DNA of 64,000 nucleotides, taken from Piper betle (lineage: Eukaryota > Streptophyta > Magnoliopsida > Piperales > Piperaceae). A model generated the notes under the pieces. The model saw nothing but the letters and a program-made list of their open reading frames with translations. It was not told the origin of the DNA and made no database searches. A program made the translations under genes and the position numbers. Positions 11,602 to 22,875 of this stretch are shown here, piece after piece (the stretch's first letter is position 1; each line of letters starts with the position of its first letter). Location: the NCBI GenBank assembly GCA_033002965.1, contig JAURVB010012978.1, positions 44,014 to 108,013 of the forward strand. Reading direction: 5' to 3'.

Positions 11602-11741
11602 TGGGGGCGGATGGTGGAAGAGAAATGGGGAGGGGGGGGAAGCAGGATCTTATTTTGGGCCGTTGGATTTTGATCCAATGGCCCAAAATAAAATACGCTG
11701 CATGCGCTGCCAAAATATGACAGCACAGTGGAGCATTCCTC
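11602..11741 (-). repeat. element B right terminal inverted repeat
   Basis: Reverse copy of 10123-10262, ending at AGCATTCCTC next to ATATATATA. Confidence 0.85.
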
Positions 11742-12839
11742 ATATATATACAATTATATATGGTATGGTTAGGTATAATAATTAATAGAGATCCTTAATT
11801 AGGAGATGTATATCTTCCATGGATCTTATATAATCTTTAAATAATTTTTAATTGTATCAACCATTCAAATCATGCCGTTTGCTAAACTCTCATTAATTGA
11901 GGACATTTGCCAAAACTTGTTCTCTCATTAATCTAGTCACTTTATGCATATAACTCATCTCTACCATAACCTTAATTGGTGAAGTTTATCTTTGCTGAAA
12001 TTACTAATTTAGATTTTCTACTTACTTATTTCTTAGTTTATAATAGTTGTTTATCATAATTTAAATGGTTAGAATACTTTATATTTTGTGAGTAGAAAGT
12101 TAGTTTAGATAATTATAATTTATAACTTAATATTGTTAGCTTATGATATATAAAACGATAAAAATTTAATCATGGGTTAACCATTTAACGGATGGCGCCA
12201 AAATGGTGAAAACTGGGGTATGACAAAACTTGGTTAATGGTAAAAAAAAATTAAAAAGATAAATGATTATGGTGATTGATATTAATTAAGTCATAATTGG
12301 GCCGTTTACAGCCTTAGAATTAAGCATCTTGAGAATCGTAGAGAAGGCAAATGCTTTTAAATCCTTGATTTGTATTTTGTCAAGATAAAGAAAATTAAAA
12401 CCACCTTTCCGTAGACAATCTGCAAAACAACATTTATATGCCATCAGGAGATGAACAGATGTCATCTCAATCATTGTTCCATCATGAATTTTATTGGCAG
12501 AACAAAACAAAAAATATATTCGAACTGCAATTTCCCAAATTATTCAGAATTCTAGATTCAAATCATATAGCACTATACTTTTCCCATGACTGTAAAAAAA
12601 TACATAAAAATATTGCCTTTTCTTCAAAAAAAATGGACTCAACATAATTGAGAATTCCAATCAGATTTCCACCGATCACCTAAGCTGCCGGATCTAATAT
12701 AAAACTGACGCCCGTGCCAAAGTCCAAAACTAAACCCGGAAGGGCATTCATCTATCCGAGAAGTTAAGAGGCTAGCCGGTGGGCGAAGCGAAGGGTGGTA
12801 CATCACCTGTGAAATTATGCGGCCCTCCAAATTCCAATT

Positions 12840-13360
12840 ACTGCATCATCCTCATTTGCATCCGCCGTTGAAGAAGAAGGCGAATAGAGATCAAGAAGAG
12901 TTGTGTCTCAATGTATGAATTCGGAAGGGGTGCGAATGGTAGCTGAAGACGTCTATACAGTAATATATCAGCGGGTTTGAGTCTGTCTAATTTGAAGTAG
13001 CCCTATTGTGAGGCAGTAGAAGAGTGAAAACTCTTCTTCATGGGCGAGGGGTTCGGAAATCGGAAGGTTGTACGTATTTCTTATATTAATTTTAAGGGTG
13101 TTGGATGACCGAAGAGGGTGTCCTCTATCTTCTTCTCCAATTCTTTTGCCTTGTGGTTGTTTGAAGAGGCTGTAATCTCTTGATTAGAGAAGAAGCTTCA
13201 ATTGGGTTTTGATAGAGTAGGATTTTCGGATCCTAGTTACTCCTTTTGTAATGAAAATAATATGGCTCATCAACGATGCTGTTGATCATCAAATCTCATC
13301 ATTTTCCTTCGGCTTTGACATCGATTGTTATTGCAATTTTTTAGCATACATTTGGCGTCC
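12840..13360 (+). other. possible degenerate LTR end with primer-binding-like motif
   Basis: Moderately GC-balanced stretch inside AT-rich DNA, ending in 'gcatacatttggcgtcc' at about 13343-13360. TTTGGCGTCC loosely resembles the TGGCGCC primer-binding start of some plant Ty3 elements, directly after a possible CA end. No second LTR or coding domain was seen nearby, so this is a weak call. Confidence 0.2.
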
Positions 13361-13410
13361 GGTACTTTAACAATTGAATGAAGAAACAACTTTGGAATAA
13401 TCAAGCTAGC

Positions 13411-13830
13411 ATTAAAAAGTTAGTGTTTAATCAATATGTAGCGCTACTAGATAAATTTTGTCTAATAATGAGATGTACTATAATAATTTAATATATTAAA
13501 TATTGACCATGAATGACTTTAAAGATATATTCTATTTAAACGAAAAGATGAATTCTAATTATTTAATTTTTTATTATATTTTTAAAGACAATTAGAGAGA
13601 TTTTTATAAGTAGAAAGTTAGAAATTGATGTTAGAGAGGTTTGAACCCATAACCTTCTATTGTGAAAGATAATTTTATTATTTTTTTAAGAAGTTAAGGT
13701 TAGCGAGATTCAAACTCGTGACCTACTACATGAGGTGTTTTTATTATATATTTTTTTTATTTTTTTTGTATTTTCATTGACCGATTCTCTTACTTCTAAT
13801 TTATATTGAGTTTCCCTTTATTAATAAGAG
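13411..13830 (+). repeat. interspersed repeat R1, copy 1
   Basis: Shares an ordered set of blocks with 17693-18092 and more weakly with 25935-26175: GC(A/G)CTAC near the start, AATAATGAGAT, TATAATAATTTA, a TTGA...TGACTTTAAA segment, AAAGTTAGAAATTRATGTTAG, two 'aaccc/actcgtgacc' segments, then TTATTAATA near the end. Internal phrases such as 'caaactcgtgacc' hint at a degenerate tRNA-derived or MITE origin, but neither is proven. Confidence 0.55.
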
Positions 13831-15394
13831 TAGATATTTCTTTATAAATCATTTCTGCATGGTTGGTCTTTAATTATCACACCATTTTCCACATATTATT
13901 TAAATTCTGAATAATGTGATAATTTATTTTTAATATGTAAAAGAGGATATAATTGTATGTAGATAATTATAATTTATACAAGTATATGCTAGCTTGGTTT
14001 GTATTATTTTTAAAAGTGGGTATACTTGCAGCATTTCCATCACAGAGTCAAAGGTTAACTTTGAACGCTTATTAATGGATATTGATGTTTTTCTGATTTT
14101 TAGTGACATGAAGAAGTTCAATTTTTTTGCAAAATAATAATTTATTCTAATATTCATAGTATTCCAAATGAATAATTATTTTTATAAAAAATTATATTGA
14201 TGATAAATATCTTTAATTTAAAGAATAATTAAAATATAATTATATATCTTGATTTGTACAATTTACTTTTATGCTAATTTACTAGTACGCATTACTGATA
14301 ATTTTTCATAACATTATTTTTGTATTCACCAAGCACCCAGTAGTTATCTTTTTGTTGATTAATCACATTTGTATTGGATTAGCTAGGTCAAATTATAAGC
14401 TTAATAATTTCTTTAGCATTGACATTAACGTCTATGAGTTTTTATTTTTCTGCTTAATTACTTTTTTTAGAAATTTCATATTAGGCTTCACAATCGAATA
14501 TATACTGAAATTTGATTTAATTTGTAACTTGAAGAAAAGTTGTGATTTTATTGGTAAAGAATATAAAGTTAACGACGGATTTTTTGATCGATTTATTTAG
14601 TATAATTGGAAAGAATTATAGGGGTAAATGGTCGAATGTTGCCCACAGGGAGTTTTGACTAGTCGTATAAGGTATGAACAACAATGCCTATCTGACTTGT
14701 GAAGTGGCTAGCGTTATTCAATTTTCGCATGGTGGCGCCCGCCCATAACATATGATGATATGACGGCCAGGCTGTTGCTCCCAATTATTCACCCACATAA
14801 TTATAATTAACGTTACAGGGCATGAGTAACATGTAGAACAACGTGGAATGAGAATGACAATTGAATGCGACTGATTTGATCCTATCTTTTTCATTTTTCT
14901 TGCACGGAGAAAAATGTTACTGGCATGTTTGAAGGGCGGAAAATGACAATGGCATGTGTAAGGTAGAGATACCCGCTACGTACAGTTGCTATTGTATTGC
15001 GACTTGTGATCGATGCATATCTAGATGTGCCGACATGGTGTATTTGTGATGCATATCTTTAACGTACCCACATTGTGAGTAATTGGAGGTTTGAACATTT
15101 GCCTGCAGCGTTTAATTCCCTAATTCATGCTCGCCATCTTGTATTAACAAATAGCTAGCTATCTAGTACAGCTAACAACAAAATCAGTTCCATACATTAT
15201 TAATCGGTTCCATTAGAAGCCCTTCTAATTTATAACAATTTGAATAAACAACGGGAAATTTTTCTTCAAAATTGTGTTCCCCAATTGTTCATGGGCGATC
15301 TGTATTTAGCACAAGTGCAAAATGAATCGTGAACGTTATATGACCAATTATGCATGACCGGTTCTTTATTTTTCACATGGTGGAGCCATATCCG

Positions 15395-15402
15395 TATAAA
15401 TA
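15395..15402 (+). promoter_or_regulatory. candidate TATA box of the intact PLA1-II gene
   Basis: TATAAATA about 258 bases before the start codon at 15660. The surrounding text (ATTTTCCATG...AAAT, then TTAATAGCTGTTC-like sequence) recurs before the broken copy near 19530-19575, so the promoter was duplicated with the gene. Confidence 0.4.
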
Positions 15403-15659
15403 TTCTCTTAGCTAGTTCATATTTCATTTTCCATGCACTAAATGCACGCCAAGTTATTAACTGCTCTTTCTACGTGGACAATTTGGGATTACAAATTCAA
15501 AGAAATCTCCGACTCATAATTACGTCCAATATATCATGCTATTCACATTGTTATAGATTGGAAGGATAGATATAATGTAATTTATAAATAACATCATGCA
15601 TGGTACAGATATTGTTGTAAGTTGTTCTAGCTAGCTATTTGTTAATTTTGTTAATCTAG

Positions 15660-16909
15660 ATGGCGAGCATGAAGGGAAACATTGCAGACAGGTGGAGGGA
15701 GATTCAGGGTGAACACAAATGGGCAGGCCTTCTTGATCCCCTTGACATTGATCTCCGGCGATCCCTCCTTGTCTACGGCTGCTTGGCTCAGGCCACCGCT
15801 GATGCCTTTGAGAACGATGAATCCGCGAAGCACTTTGGAGATTGCCGGTACAAGGAAGACTCCTTCTTCCACAAGGTGTACTTGGAGAACGGGAACCCGT
15901 ACAAGTACAAAGTGACCAAGTACATTTATGCAACCTCCAGCCTCGTCCCGCTAATCCCTCTTGCGATAGGTAAGAATTCCAATTGGATGGGTTTTGTGGC
16001 GGTGGCGACCGACGAGGGCAAGGAGGCGCTTGGCCGGAGAGATGTGGTGGTCGTATGGAGGGGTACTATAATGACAAAGGAGTGGCTTGATGACGCTGCT
16101 ATTGTATTGGTTCCATCGGCCCCGGTGTTGGGACTCGGTGTTCATGGGGCTGTCCATCTCGGTTTTCTCTCAGTGTACACTAGTGCTGATGAGAACTCTC
16201 CATATGATAAGACTAGTGCTAGAGATCAGGTACGTTGGATATACCAATTTTTTACTTGCAAATTTTTTCAGAATGATTAAATCGTATTTATCAATTTTAG
16301 GTGTTGTGCGAGGTAAGGAGATTGGTGGACTTGTACAAGGACGAGGAGGTGAGCATAACAGTGACAGGGCACAGCTTGGGAGGTGCACTCACCGTACTAA
16401 ACTCGATAGATATAGTAGCCAATGGCTACAACCGGCCAAGTAAAAATGCAGACAAGGCATTTCCGGTAACTGCCTTGGGCTTTGCAAGCCCTCTGGTTGG
16501 GGAGTTTGTTTTCAAAGAGAACTACGACAACACGAAAAATTTAAGCTTTCTTAAAGTGAGGAATCAATCAGACATAATTCCAACTGTCCCATCTCTGCTC
16601 TATTGGGATTGCGGCGTCCAACTCCTCCTTGACACGCGGCAATCGCCCTACCTGAAAAGCAGCGATACGAGCTACCATAATCTGGAGGGTTATTTGCATG
16701 GAGTTGCGGGAACCCATGGGATACATGGAGAGTTTAAATTGGAAATAGATAGGCCGCTGGCACTCTTGAACAAGAACATTGATGCTCTTGTAGATGACCT
16801 GAATATTCCTCTGGGTTGGTGGGCAGAGTCCAAAGGGATGGTGCAATGGAAGGATGGAAATTGGCACTTGACGAATGAAGTTGAACCAACCGCGGAGAAT
16901 GGTCTCTGA
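15660..16909 (+). CDS. class II phospholipase A1 (DAD1-like lipase, cytosolic type)
   Basis: Two exons, 15660-16229 and 16301-16909, with a 71-base GT-AG intron in phase 0, give 392 residues, the usual length of plant PLA1-II enzymes. The start fits [29 protein letters not shown], the class II opening (I-A-xRWRE-x-GxxxWxGLLDPLD), without a chloroplast transit peptide. The lipase elbow GHSLGG places the catalytic Ser at residue 215; the Asp is in VRNQSDIIP (281) and the His in the YHNLEGYLH segment (316-324). The family hydrolyses sn-1 acyl chains of glycerolipids; some members act in jasmonate release or senescence. Frames and splice sites are intact, so this is the only functional copy in the cluster. 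The exact substrate is not inferable. Confidence 0.93.
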
Positions 16910-17692
16910 ATTGATTATGTGATGATGTAATAAAAAATTATCTGGTGCCTGTTACTAGCTACTCGGTATCCATGCTGTGGCTGTATTATTTATTAAATAA
17001 GAGCACATGTGACGAGATGCTCAAGTTATTATATGAACTGAGGATGCTTTCTTATGAGGTGCTATGATGGATGAATTTCCGGGATTTAATAAAAGAAATA
17101 TAGTCAAAGTGCGACTATCTTAACGACCTTTTAAATCTCTAAAAATTATCTTAATCTCTATAGAAATATTATTAGGCCCGAGTGTGTCCCTAGCGCACAG
17201 TTGTACTTTTTGATTGGTTCAATAGAAGTTTATAAGATGCTTCGTAATTGCATATAATTGGTTCGTTCAATTATTACATTTATGATGATTACGGATGTTA
17301 TATGATGCTTGGTTAATTATTGTGTTAATTATGATATATTGGCATAATAGCTTACATTATTCTCTTAAATTAGCTTTGAAAAACAAGCTTAAAATCAGCT
17401 CAATACAAGCTTTTGGCAAATTAAAGAACTCCCCACAAATTAACCTTTTTCCTCAAACTTCATGCGCACAAGCTTCTGTCCATCTCCTGATCTTTCTCTT
17501 TTAATTCCCTTCTCCTCAAAGCTTGTTCTTTGCTTCCCTTGATCTCTTATCTACTTAATTCCCCTTATGCACCTCTCTTTTCTTCCTTTACCTAGATCTG
17601 TAAGATGTAAAGAAGAAGAAGGGAGGAGGCAATCACATGAGCACCCGAGGGCCTACACGTTGGAACATTTAATATATACTACACCGCGCCAT
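16910..17692. other. lipase 3' region and intergenic DNA
   Basis: No gene seen. Contains AATAAA-like signals near 16927 and 16993, plausible for the lipase mRNA end. Confidence 0.4.
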
Positions 17693-18092
17693 GCACGACT
17701 GGCACTACAACTAAATTTTAATTTTATACCTTAGCTCTCATTTAATAATGAGATAAAATATAATAATTTATTATCTTAAATGTAGACTTTGATTGACTTT
17801 AAATATAAATCCTAATTAAATGGGATATTTTATTATATTTTTTAAGGTAAATAGATTGAATCTTATTAATTAAAAGTTAGAAATTAATGTTAGTTGAGTT
17901 CAAATACCCAACCCTCTACGATGGGAGGTAATTTTATTATTATTATTTTTAGGAAATGAAAAATTGAAGAACTTGTGACCCTTTGCAGTGGAAGGTATTT
18001 TATTATTTTTAAAATTTTTATTGTATTTTGATTAATTAAATCTCCTACTTTTAATTGATATTAAGTTATCCTTTTATTAATATGATTAGATA
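17693..18092 (+). repeat. interspersed repeat R1, copy 2
   Basis: Parallel to copy 1 at 13411-13830 over nearly its whole length, starting GCACTACAACTAAATTTT and ending TTATTAATATGATTAGATAT. Divergence looks substantial (many single-base changes and small gaps), so insertion was not recent. Confidence 0.55.
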
Positions 18093-18410
18093 TAACACCC
18101 GGGCATGGGGAGTTGGGCACGCAAGCACCGCAGTGGTTTATGGCTTGGATTTCTAAGTTAATTAGATTTATAGGGTATTTAAAGAGTTTTTTTGTTCTAC
18201 TTAACATTGTAACCTTATTTGTTATTAGATAAAGGCATAGTTCTTTAAAGATTACTTTCTGAGTGAGAAAGGTTGTTTTAGGTTGAAGGAAATTCAAAGG
18301 GCTATTGAATTAGATTAGTTGATTCAAAGGTAAGACGTCTGGAAAAAAATTGTCATTTGCCTTTTCTTGGTGGAAACTAATCTTCTCTCCTTTAAGTGCA
18401 TTACGTGCAT

Positions 18411-18840
18411 TGTGTGGTTTTTTGTTATAAGATTTCTTAACGAGAATGGACTATAGATTTTTAAATTAGTTAATCACTTTTAAAGAGATGACTTAGCTTA
18501 TTATATTATATTTTGGGCTAGGTTGTTACAAATGGTATGAGAGCAGCCTAGCTTCGTATTAGATGGTGAGTTGTACTAAAAACGTTGGATTAGATGTCGG
18601 TCACGAGTTAAAGAAGGTCGTGAGTTCAAACTAGCAACGGGTTAAGTGTAGAAATTTCGAGAACGAATTTTTTTAACGAGGGTGAATTATGAACTCTCTC
18701 AACTTAGTCTCACATCTAATACCAATTAGGGTAAGATTATATTTATAAGTAAAAATGAACTATAAATTTTTAACTTGGTTAACCACTTTTGAATAAATAA
18801 TTTAGGCCATTATATCGCACTTTAGAGCAAGTAATTATAT
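18411..18840 (+). mobile_element. TRIM-like miniature LTR retroelement
   Basis: Two direct repeats of ~100 bases, about 18411-18530 and 18725-18840, share the order ATGGACTATAGATTTTTAAA, TTAATCACTTTTAA, GACTTAG and a TTATATTATATTTT-like end. Right after the first is AATGGTATGAGAGCAG (18531-18546), close to the tRNA-iMet primer-binding site TGGTATCAGAGC. The ~190-base interior has no coding. Short repeats, a primer site and no genes together define a terminal-repeat retrotransposon in miniature. Identity between the repeats is modest, so it is old. Confidence 0.6.
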
Positions 18841-18976
18841 TTGTCATTCATAATATTTCTTAGTATCTATCTATTTATTATTCTTTATAATTCTTTGATG
18901 TTATTTTCTGTCTTTCTACAAATACCATTATTCCCGTACGCCAATTAAGGGAATCACATATCCGGTTACGAGTTGG

Positions 18977-19021
<45 letters not shown>
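18977..19021. repeat. (TAA)n microsatellite
   Basis: About 14 uninterrupted TAA units. Confidence 0.95.
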
Positions 19022-19805
19022 TGTATATATAAGCCTTATATACATGAGTTACACCTCATATAATTTATATGAGTTACATCTTTTAGTTTAAGCAATATAC
19101 TTAGTCTCACAATTTAAAATTTACATAAATAAATAAAACAATAAATAATAAAGGCAATTATAAAATTTCAGCACAATTTAATGTGTCTAATCCTTTCATC
19201 TTAATTATCAAAGTAATTATAATAAAAATTGATTTCAAAATATCTATTAATTTGTATATTTTTAAAAAATTTAAAATTAGGTGATAATAATGTTAAAAAA
19301 AAGATAAAATTTTATCAACTTCCTACTTATTCGCCATACTTTTAATATATATATAAATATTATTTTGTGAAACCCACTAAAAATGTTGAAATTAAATATA
19401 TGTTTCATATAAGTTATATGAAACATAGCTTATATGAACTTTTCCCTAAATATATATATTTGGGCACCACTCTGAAAAATAAATGACGCTGACCCTTAGC
19501 ATAACGTGCATTGTGCATAGTCCCCACTCCATTTTCCATGAACCAAATACTCAACAAATTAATAGCTGTTCGAACAAGGAGAGTTAGGGTAATGTGTCAC
19601 GCTTAAATGACAATGGGTGTGCTAATCTTCTAGCAAAGCTAAATACTACAAAAGGTCGTCTTCTGAAGTAGCACAACAAACATTTTAAAGATTTAAACTT
19701 TAAGATTGCAGAGGTTACTGACTACGTAAGCCTGTAAATATGGAACATATGCTGTAGCTTAATCAGTTATATGCTGTTCTAGTTAGTAATTTTTTCTTAA
19801 CCAAA

Positions 19806-22800
19806 ATGACGAGCATGAAGGGAAGCATTGCAGGCAGATGGAGGGAGATCCAAGGTGAACTCAAGTGGGCAGGCGTTCTTGATCCCCCTGACATTGATCT
19901 CCGGCGATCCCTCTTTGTCTCCATCGATGATCGTGGACCACTCAGTTGCCGGGATAGGCCGGGACAGTGAGAGGGCAGCGGAGATAGGGGCAGCCTGGAC
20001 TGAGCGACTCATGGCACCAAGGGCGGTGGGATGGTGAGAGAGACAACCGTGGGCTATGGGGTGGTAGGTATCACAAACATAATTCAAAGATAGAATTTTT
20101 CACCTACTTATCAACGTTTGTGCGGCGTATTCCCCCCGGGAACACTAGCCTTCCACAAATTGCGCTCCTCTCGACAATATCTGCTAGAGATGGAAACAAA
20201 TCCCGTTGTCAATACCCCTACTCGCCAACACGCCCAGCACAGCACACCCTACCGACTACCTAGACAGCAGTACCTCGTACCAGGTACCGATCACCAAACA
20301 ACACACCACAGCACTACGCGCTCGCCAAGTCCTGTCGCTCAACATCCCAGCACACTGGCTACCCACTATTAGCACAAGTACCGCTACCCGTTCACGGTAC
20401 AACCCCAATCCCGGAATCCTTGGACTGATGCCCAATGCGAAATACTGACGCTGACAACAGTTTAATTAAAGGAACTCCATCCTAACCTTTATTTAAATCA
20501 TAAACAAAGGACCACAAGTAATCCCTCCCAGACTATTTATCGGTTTTGGACATGCAAACCCCACGCCAAATCTCTCAACTTCGCTTGAGAGACTGTGAGA
20601 ACACCCTCACTCGGTCCTCACTCTCAACCCTCTAGTCATCCCCCTTAGATCAACTGGTTACATGCAATTTCCTCAACTAGTATATGCAAGGGGTTGATAA
20701 GAACATAAATTGTGTAATACCTCGATCCCGGTCGACTTGACTGATCCAGCAGCCCACACATGAAGTTCAATCCTACTCCAAGGATCGAATGCAGCCCTTC
20801 ATCATCTCCCTACCATGATCTCGGTATACTTCTCTCCATGGAAACCTCAACACAACTCTTTCCAGCAGTTCTCTCCTCTACCAGACGTTCTCTCTTTTTT
20901 TTCCCATACAAGAGGTCGTCCCTTATATAGAAAACCCTCACTCGTATTCACCAATTCCGGATAAATGCAAATCTTCCCTATAATCTTTATCTCCAAAAGA
21001 TAACTTAAGATTCACCGCATCCTTATCCCTAAACCTGATCACATCGAGGATCTTCCCCGCAGCTTAGGCTTATCTCCAACCTGAGTTTGTTGCAACATTG
21101 CTCATGCCTTGGATATCAGGATATCCAGATCCTCTCCAGATATGCTCTTGCCCACTTTCCACGAAACTTCCTCCAAACCATCGGCTGGACCGCTAGTTCA
21201 ACCATCTCACCTATTAGCTCGACCCTAGCAAACGCTCGGCCACAAGATCAACCTTTTTGACACTTCCAACAGTTTCCGGCTCCAAGACTGGCATCCATCT
21301 ACCGCTGCAAACTCTAGCATCCAGTGCTACCACACACATCGACACCCAATGCCACTGCAAATGTCGACACTAGATCACCGTTGGACATCGCTACCGTCAT
21401 GAACCAAATACCACTCCAAACACGGGTATCTGCATACCGCTACAAGCCTGCACTGTGCGCTCCAGCATGTTGCTATTTTGATCGGCATGCACCTGTGCGC
21501 TCGCTCACGCTCGCGCACCAGCGATCACATGCTAGTGGCCACGCCAACCCCATGCCGCTCGCCCATGTTGCAACCCAATACCGGTATTCTGCTTGGTACT
21601 ACCAATTCGCTCGGCAAGCTTCTCGACATGCCTGTGCTACTCGATACGCTGCTCGGTAGCCTGATCGGTATTCTACTCGGTATGTTCAGTTGCACCCAAC
21701 CTCACTCCGCCGATATAAACACCAACCTGCTCGTGACGCCTAGCCCTGGTGCTCGATCACCAGCACCCGACTAGCGCTCCATCTTGAGGTTTCTTGGACT
21801 CGACCTCCGCCACATGCCCGATACACCATATACCGATACATGTGCCGATACTCGCTGTCTCCCGACACTTGGATCAACAGCTACGTGCACTATGGTCCGA
21901 CTACCTACAACTATAACACGGTTAGTGTATGGTAAGTTGTTTTACCACTTGGATAGCACCGACTATTCATGTTCGGATATGGGATGACTAGGAATAGCCG
22001 CCAAACCCTAGCTCCCGGAGCATCCTAGACTGAAGGTTGTAACAGTAGGGGTGGTCTGGCCATTGCTGATTGTGGCCTTATGTGACCCACATGGTCACCA
22101 TGCAAAGGGCAGGAACCTGACCGCTTGAATATTGTAACTGTGTTAAGGGTGTACGGGGTGGGGGGACCACGGGCGAGGGGGTGGGGGGACCACGGGAGAG
22201 GGGTGGGGGGATGTCGCGGAGCTGGGGCAACGGACGAGGAGATGAGCATAACAGTGACCGGACACAGCTTGGGAGGTGCACTCACCACCATAAACTCGAC
22301 AGACATCGTAGCCAGTGGCTACAACCGGCCAAGTGACAACCCAAGCAAGGTAATTCTGGTGACTGCCGTAGGGTTTGCGAGCCCTCGAGTTGGGGATCTT
22401 ATTTTCACCGCCCTCTACGACAGCATGGAAAATTTAAGCTTTATCAAAGTGAGGAATCTAATAGACATTGTTCCAACTCTTCCAACTACTCTTCCGTTGT
22501 TGCCCTACTCAGATTGCGGTGTTGATCTCCTCCTTGATGCCCGGCTGTCGCCCTACTTGAAAAACAGAGTGAAGGACGCGGCACATGCTCATAATACTGG
22601 AGATTTATTTGCATGGAGTCGCAGGATCCCATGGGATACATTGTGAGTTTAAACTGGATATAGACAGGCCGCTAGCATTTTTGAACAAGGAAATTGATGT
22701 TCTTGTAGATGAGCAGAAAGTTCCTGTGGGTTGGTGGGCGGAGTCCAAAGGCATGGTGCAATGGAAGGACGGCTCTTGGCACTTGAAGAACGAAGTAAAC

Positions 22801-22875
22801 CAACTGCGGAAAGCTGTACCTGACTTATTTACTAATGACATCTGGTGCCGGTGTCTAAATAATTGGAGTACCTAG
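19806..22875 (+). pseudogene. class II phospholipase A1, interrupted and frameshifted copy
   Basis: The start [21 protein letters not shown] matches the intact gene, but similarity stops near 19931 after LRRSLFVS. It resumes near 22225 with EEMSITVTGHSLGGALTTINS. In between is an unrelated ~2.3 kb insertion, and about 560 bases of the ancestral gene (the rest of exon 1 and the intron) are missing, so this is insertion plus deletion. The 3' part keeps GHSLGG and RNLIDIVP, then loses frame by one inserted base near 22592 (CATAATA versus CATAAT in the intact gene); the following segment YLHGVAGSHGIHCEF is in another frame. The C-terminal tail also runs past the normal end. The Ser-containing exon alone cannot give an active enzyme. 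Confidence 0.85.
19932..22224 (-). mobile_element. LTR-like insertion splitting the lipase pseudogene
   Basis: A GC-balanced, non-coding block with no similarity to the lipase. On the - strand it shows a TATA box in TATATAAGGGACGACCTC (near 20912-20930) followed by ~800 bases without genes, as in the R-U5 part of an LTR, ending near a run reading GGGGGGAATACGCCGCAC (20120-20140). No gag, protease, integrase or RT domain was seen, so a solo LTR or LTR-rich fragment is most likely. Terminal TG/CA and the target duplication could not be fixed. The open frames inside have low-quality composition. Confidence 0.45.

Larger units (their letters stand above)
10123..11741. mobile_element. element B: 1.6 kb TIR element with hairpin-like GC arms
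   Basis: The outer ends GAGGAATGCT (10123) and AGCATTCCTC (to 11741) are exact inverted copies. The inverted repeat continues for ~110-140 bases at roughly 90% identity by eye, including CGCATGCAGCG and the palindrome with arms CCGTTGGAT/ATCCAACGG. ATATATAT lies immediately outside both ends, compatible with a target duplication but inseparable from the local TA run. Inward of the ends come C-rich then G-rich tracts on each side, and an AT-rich core of short palindromic units (10626-11295). Long open frames in the GC arms are low-complexity and not credible genes. No transposase is present. Confidence 0.8.
11751..15394. other. gene-free intergenic DNA with old repeats
   Basis: No gene is supportable. 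It contains a weak LTR-like stretch at 12840-13360 and one copy of the R1 repeat at 13411-13830, listed separately. The remainder (13830-15390) is AT-rich; 14630-15110 has more balanced composition but no readable coding. The last few hundred bases are the lipase promoter region. Confidence 0.5.

Noticed and set aside
11304..11785. Frames in the right GC arm of element B
   Set aside because: Mirror of the same low-complexity arm sequence.
12639..12830. 63-codon - strand frame ending RWKSDWNSQLC
   Set aside because: A faint resemblance to plant transposon gag-like text, but too short and without neighbours to support it.
18960..19025. Short evenly spaced repeats as a CRISPR-like array
   Set aside because: It is a (TAA)n microsatellite in a plant genome; no spacers exist.
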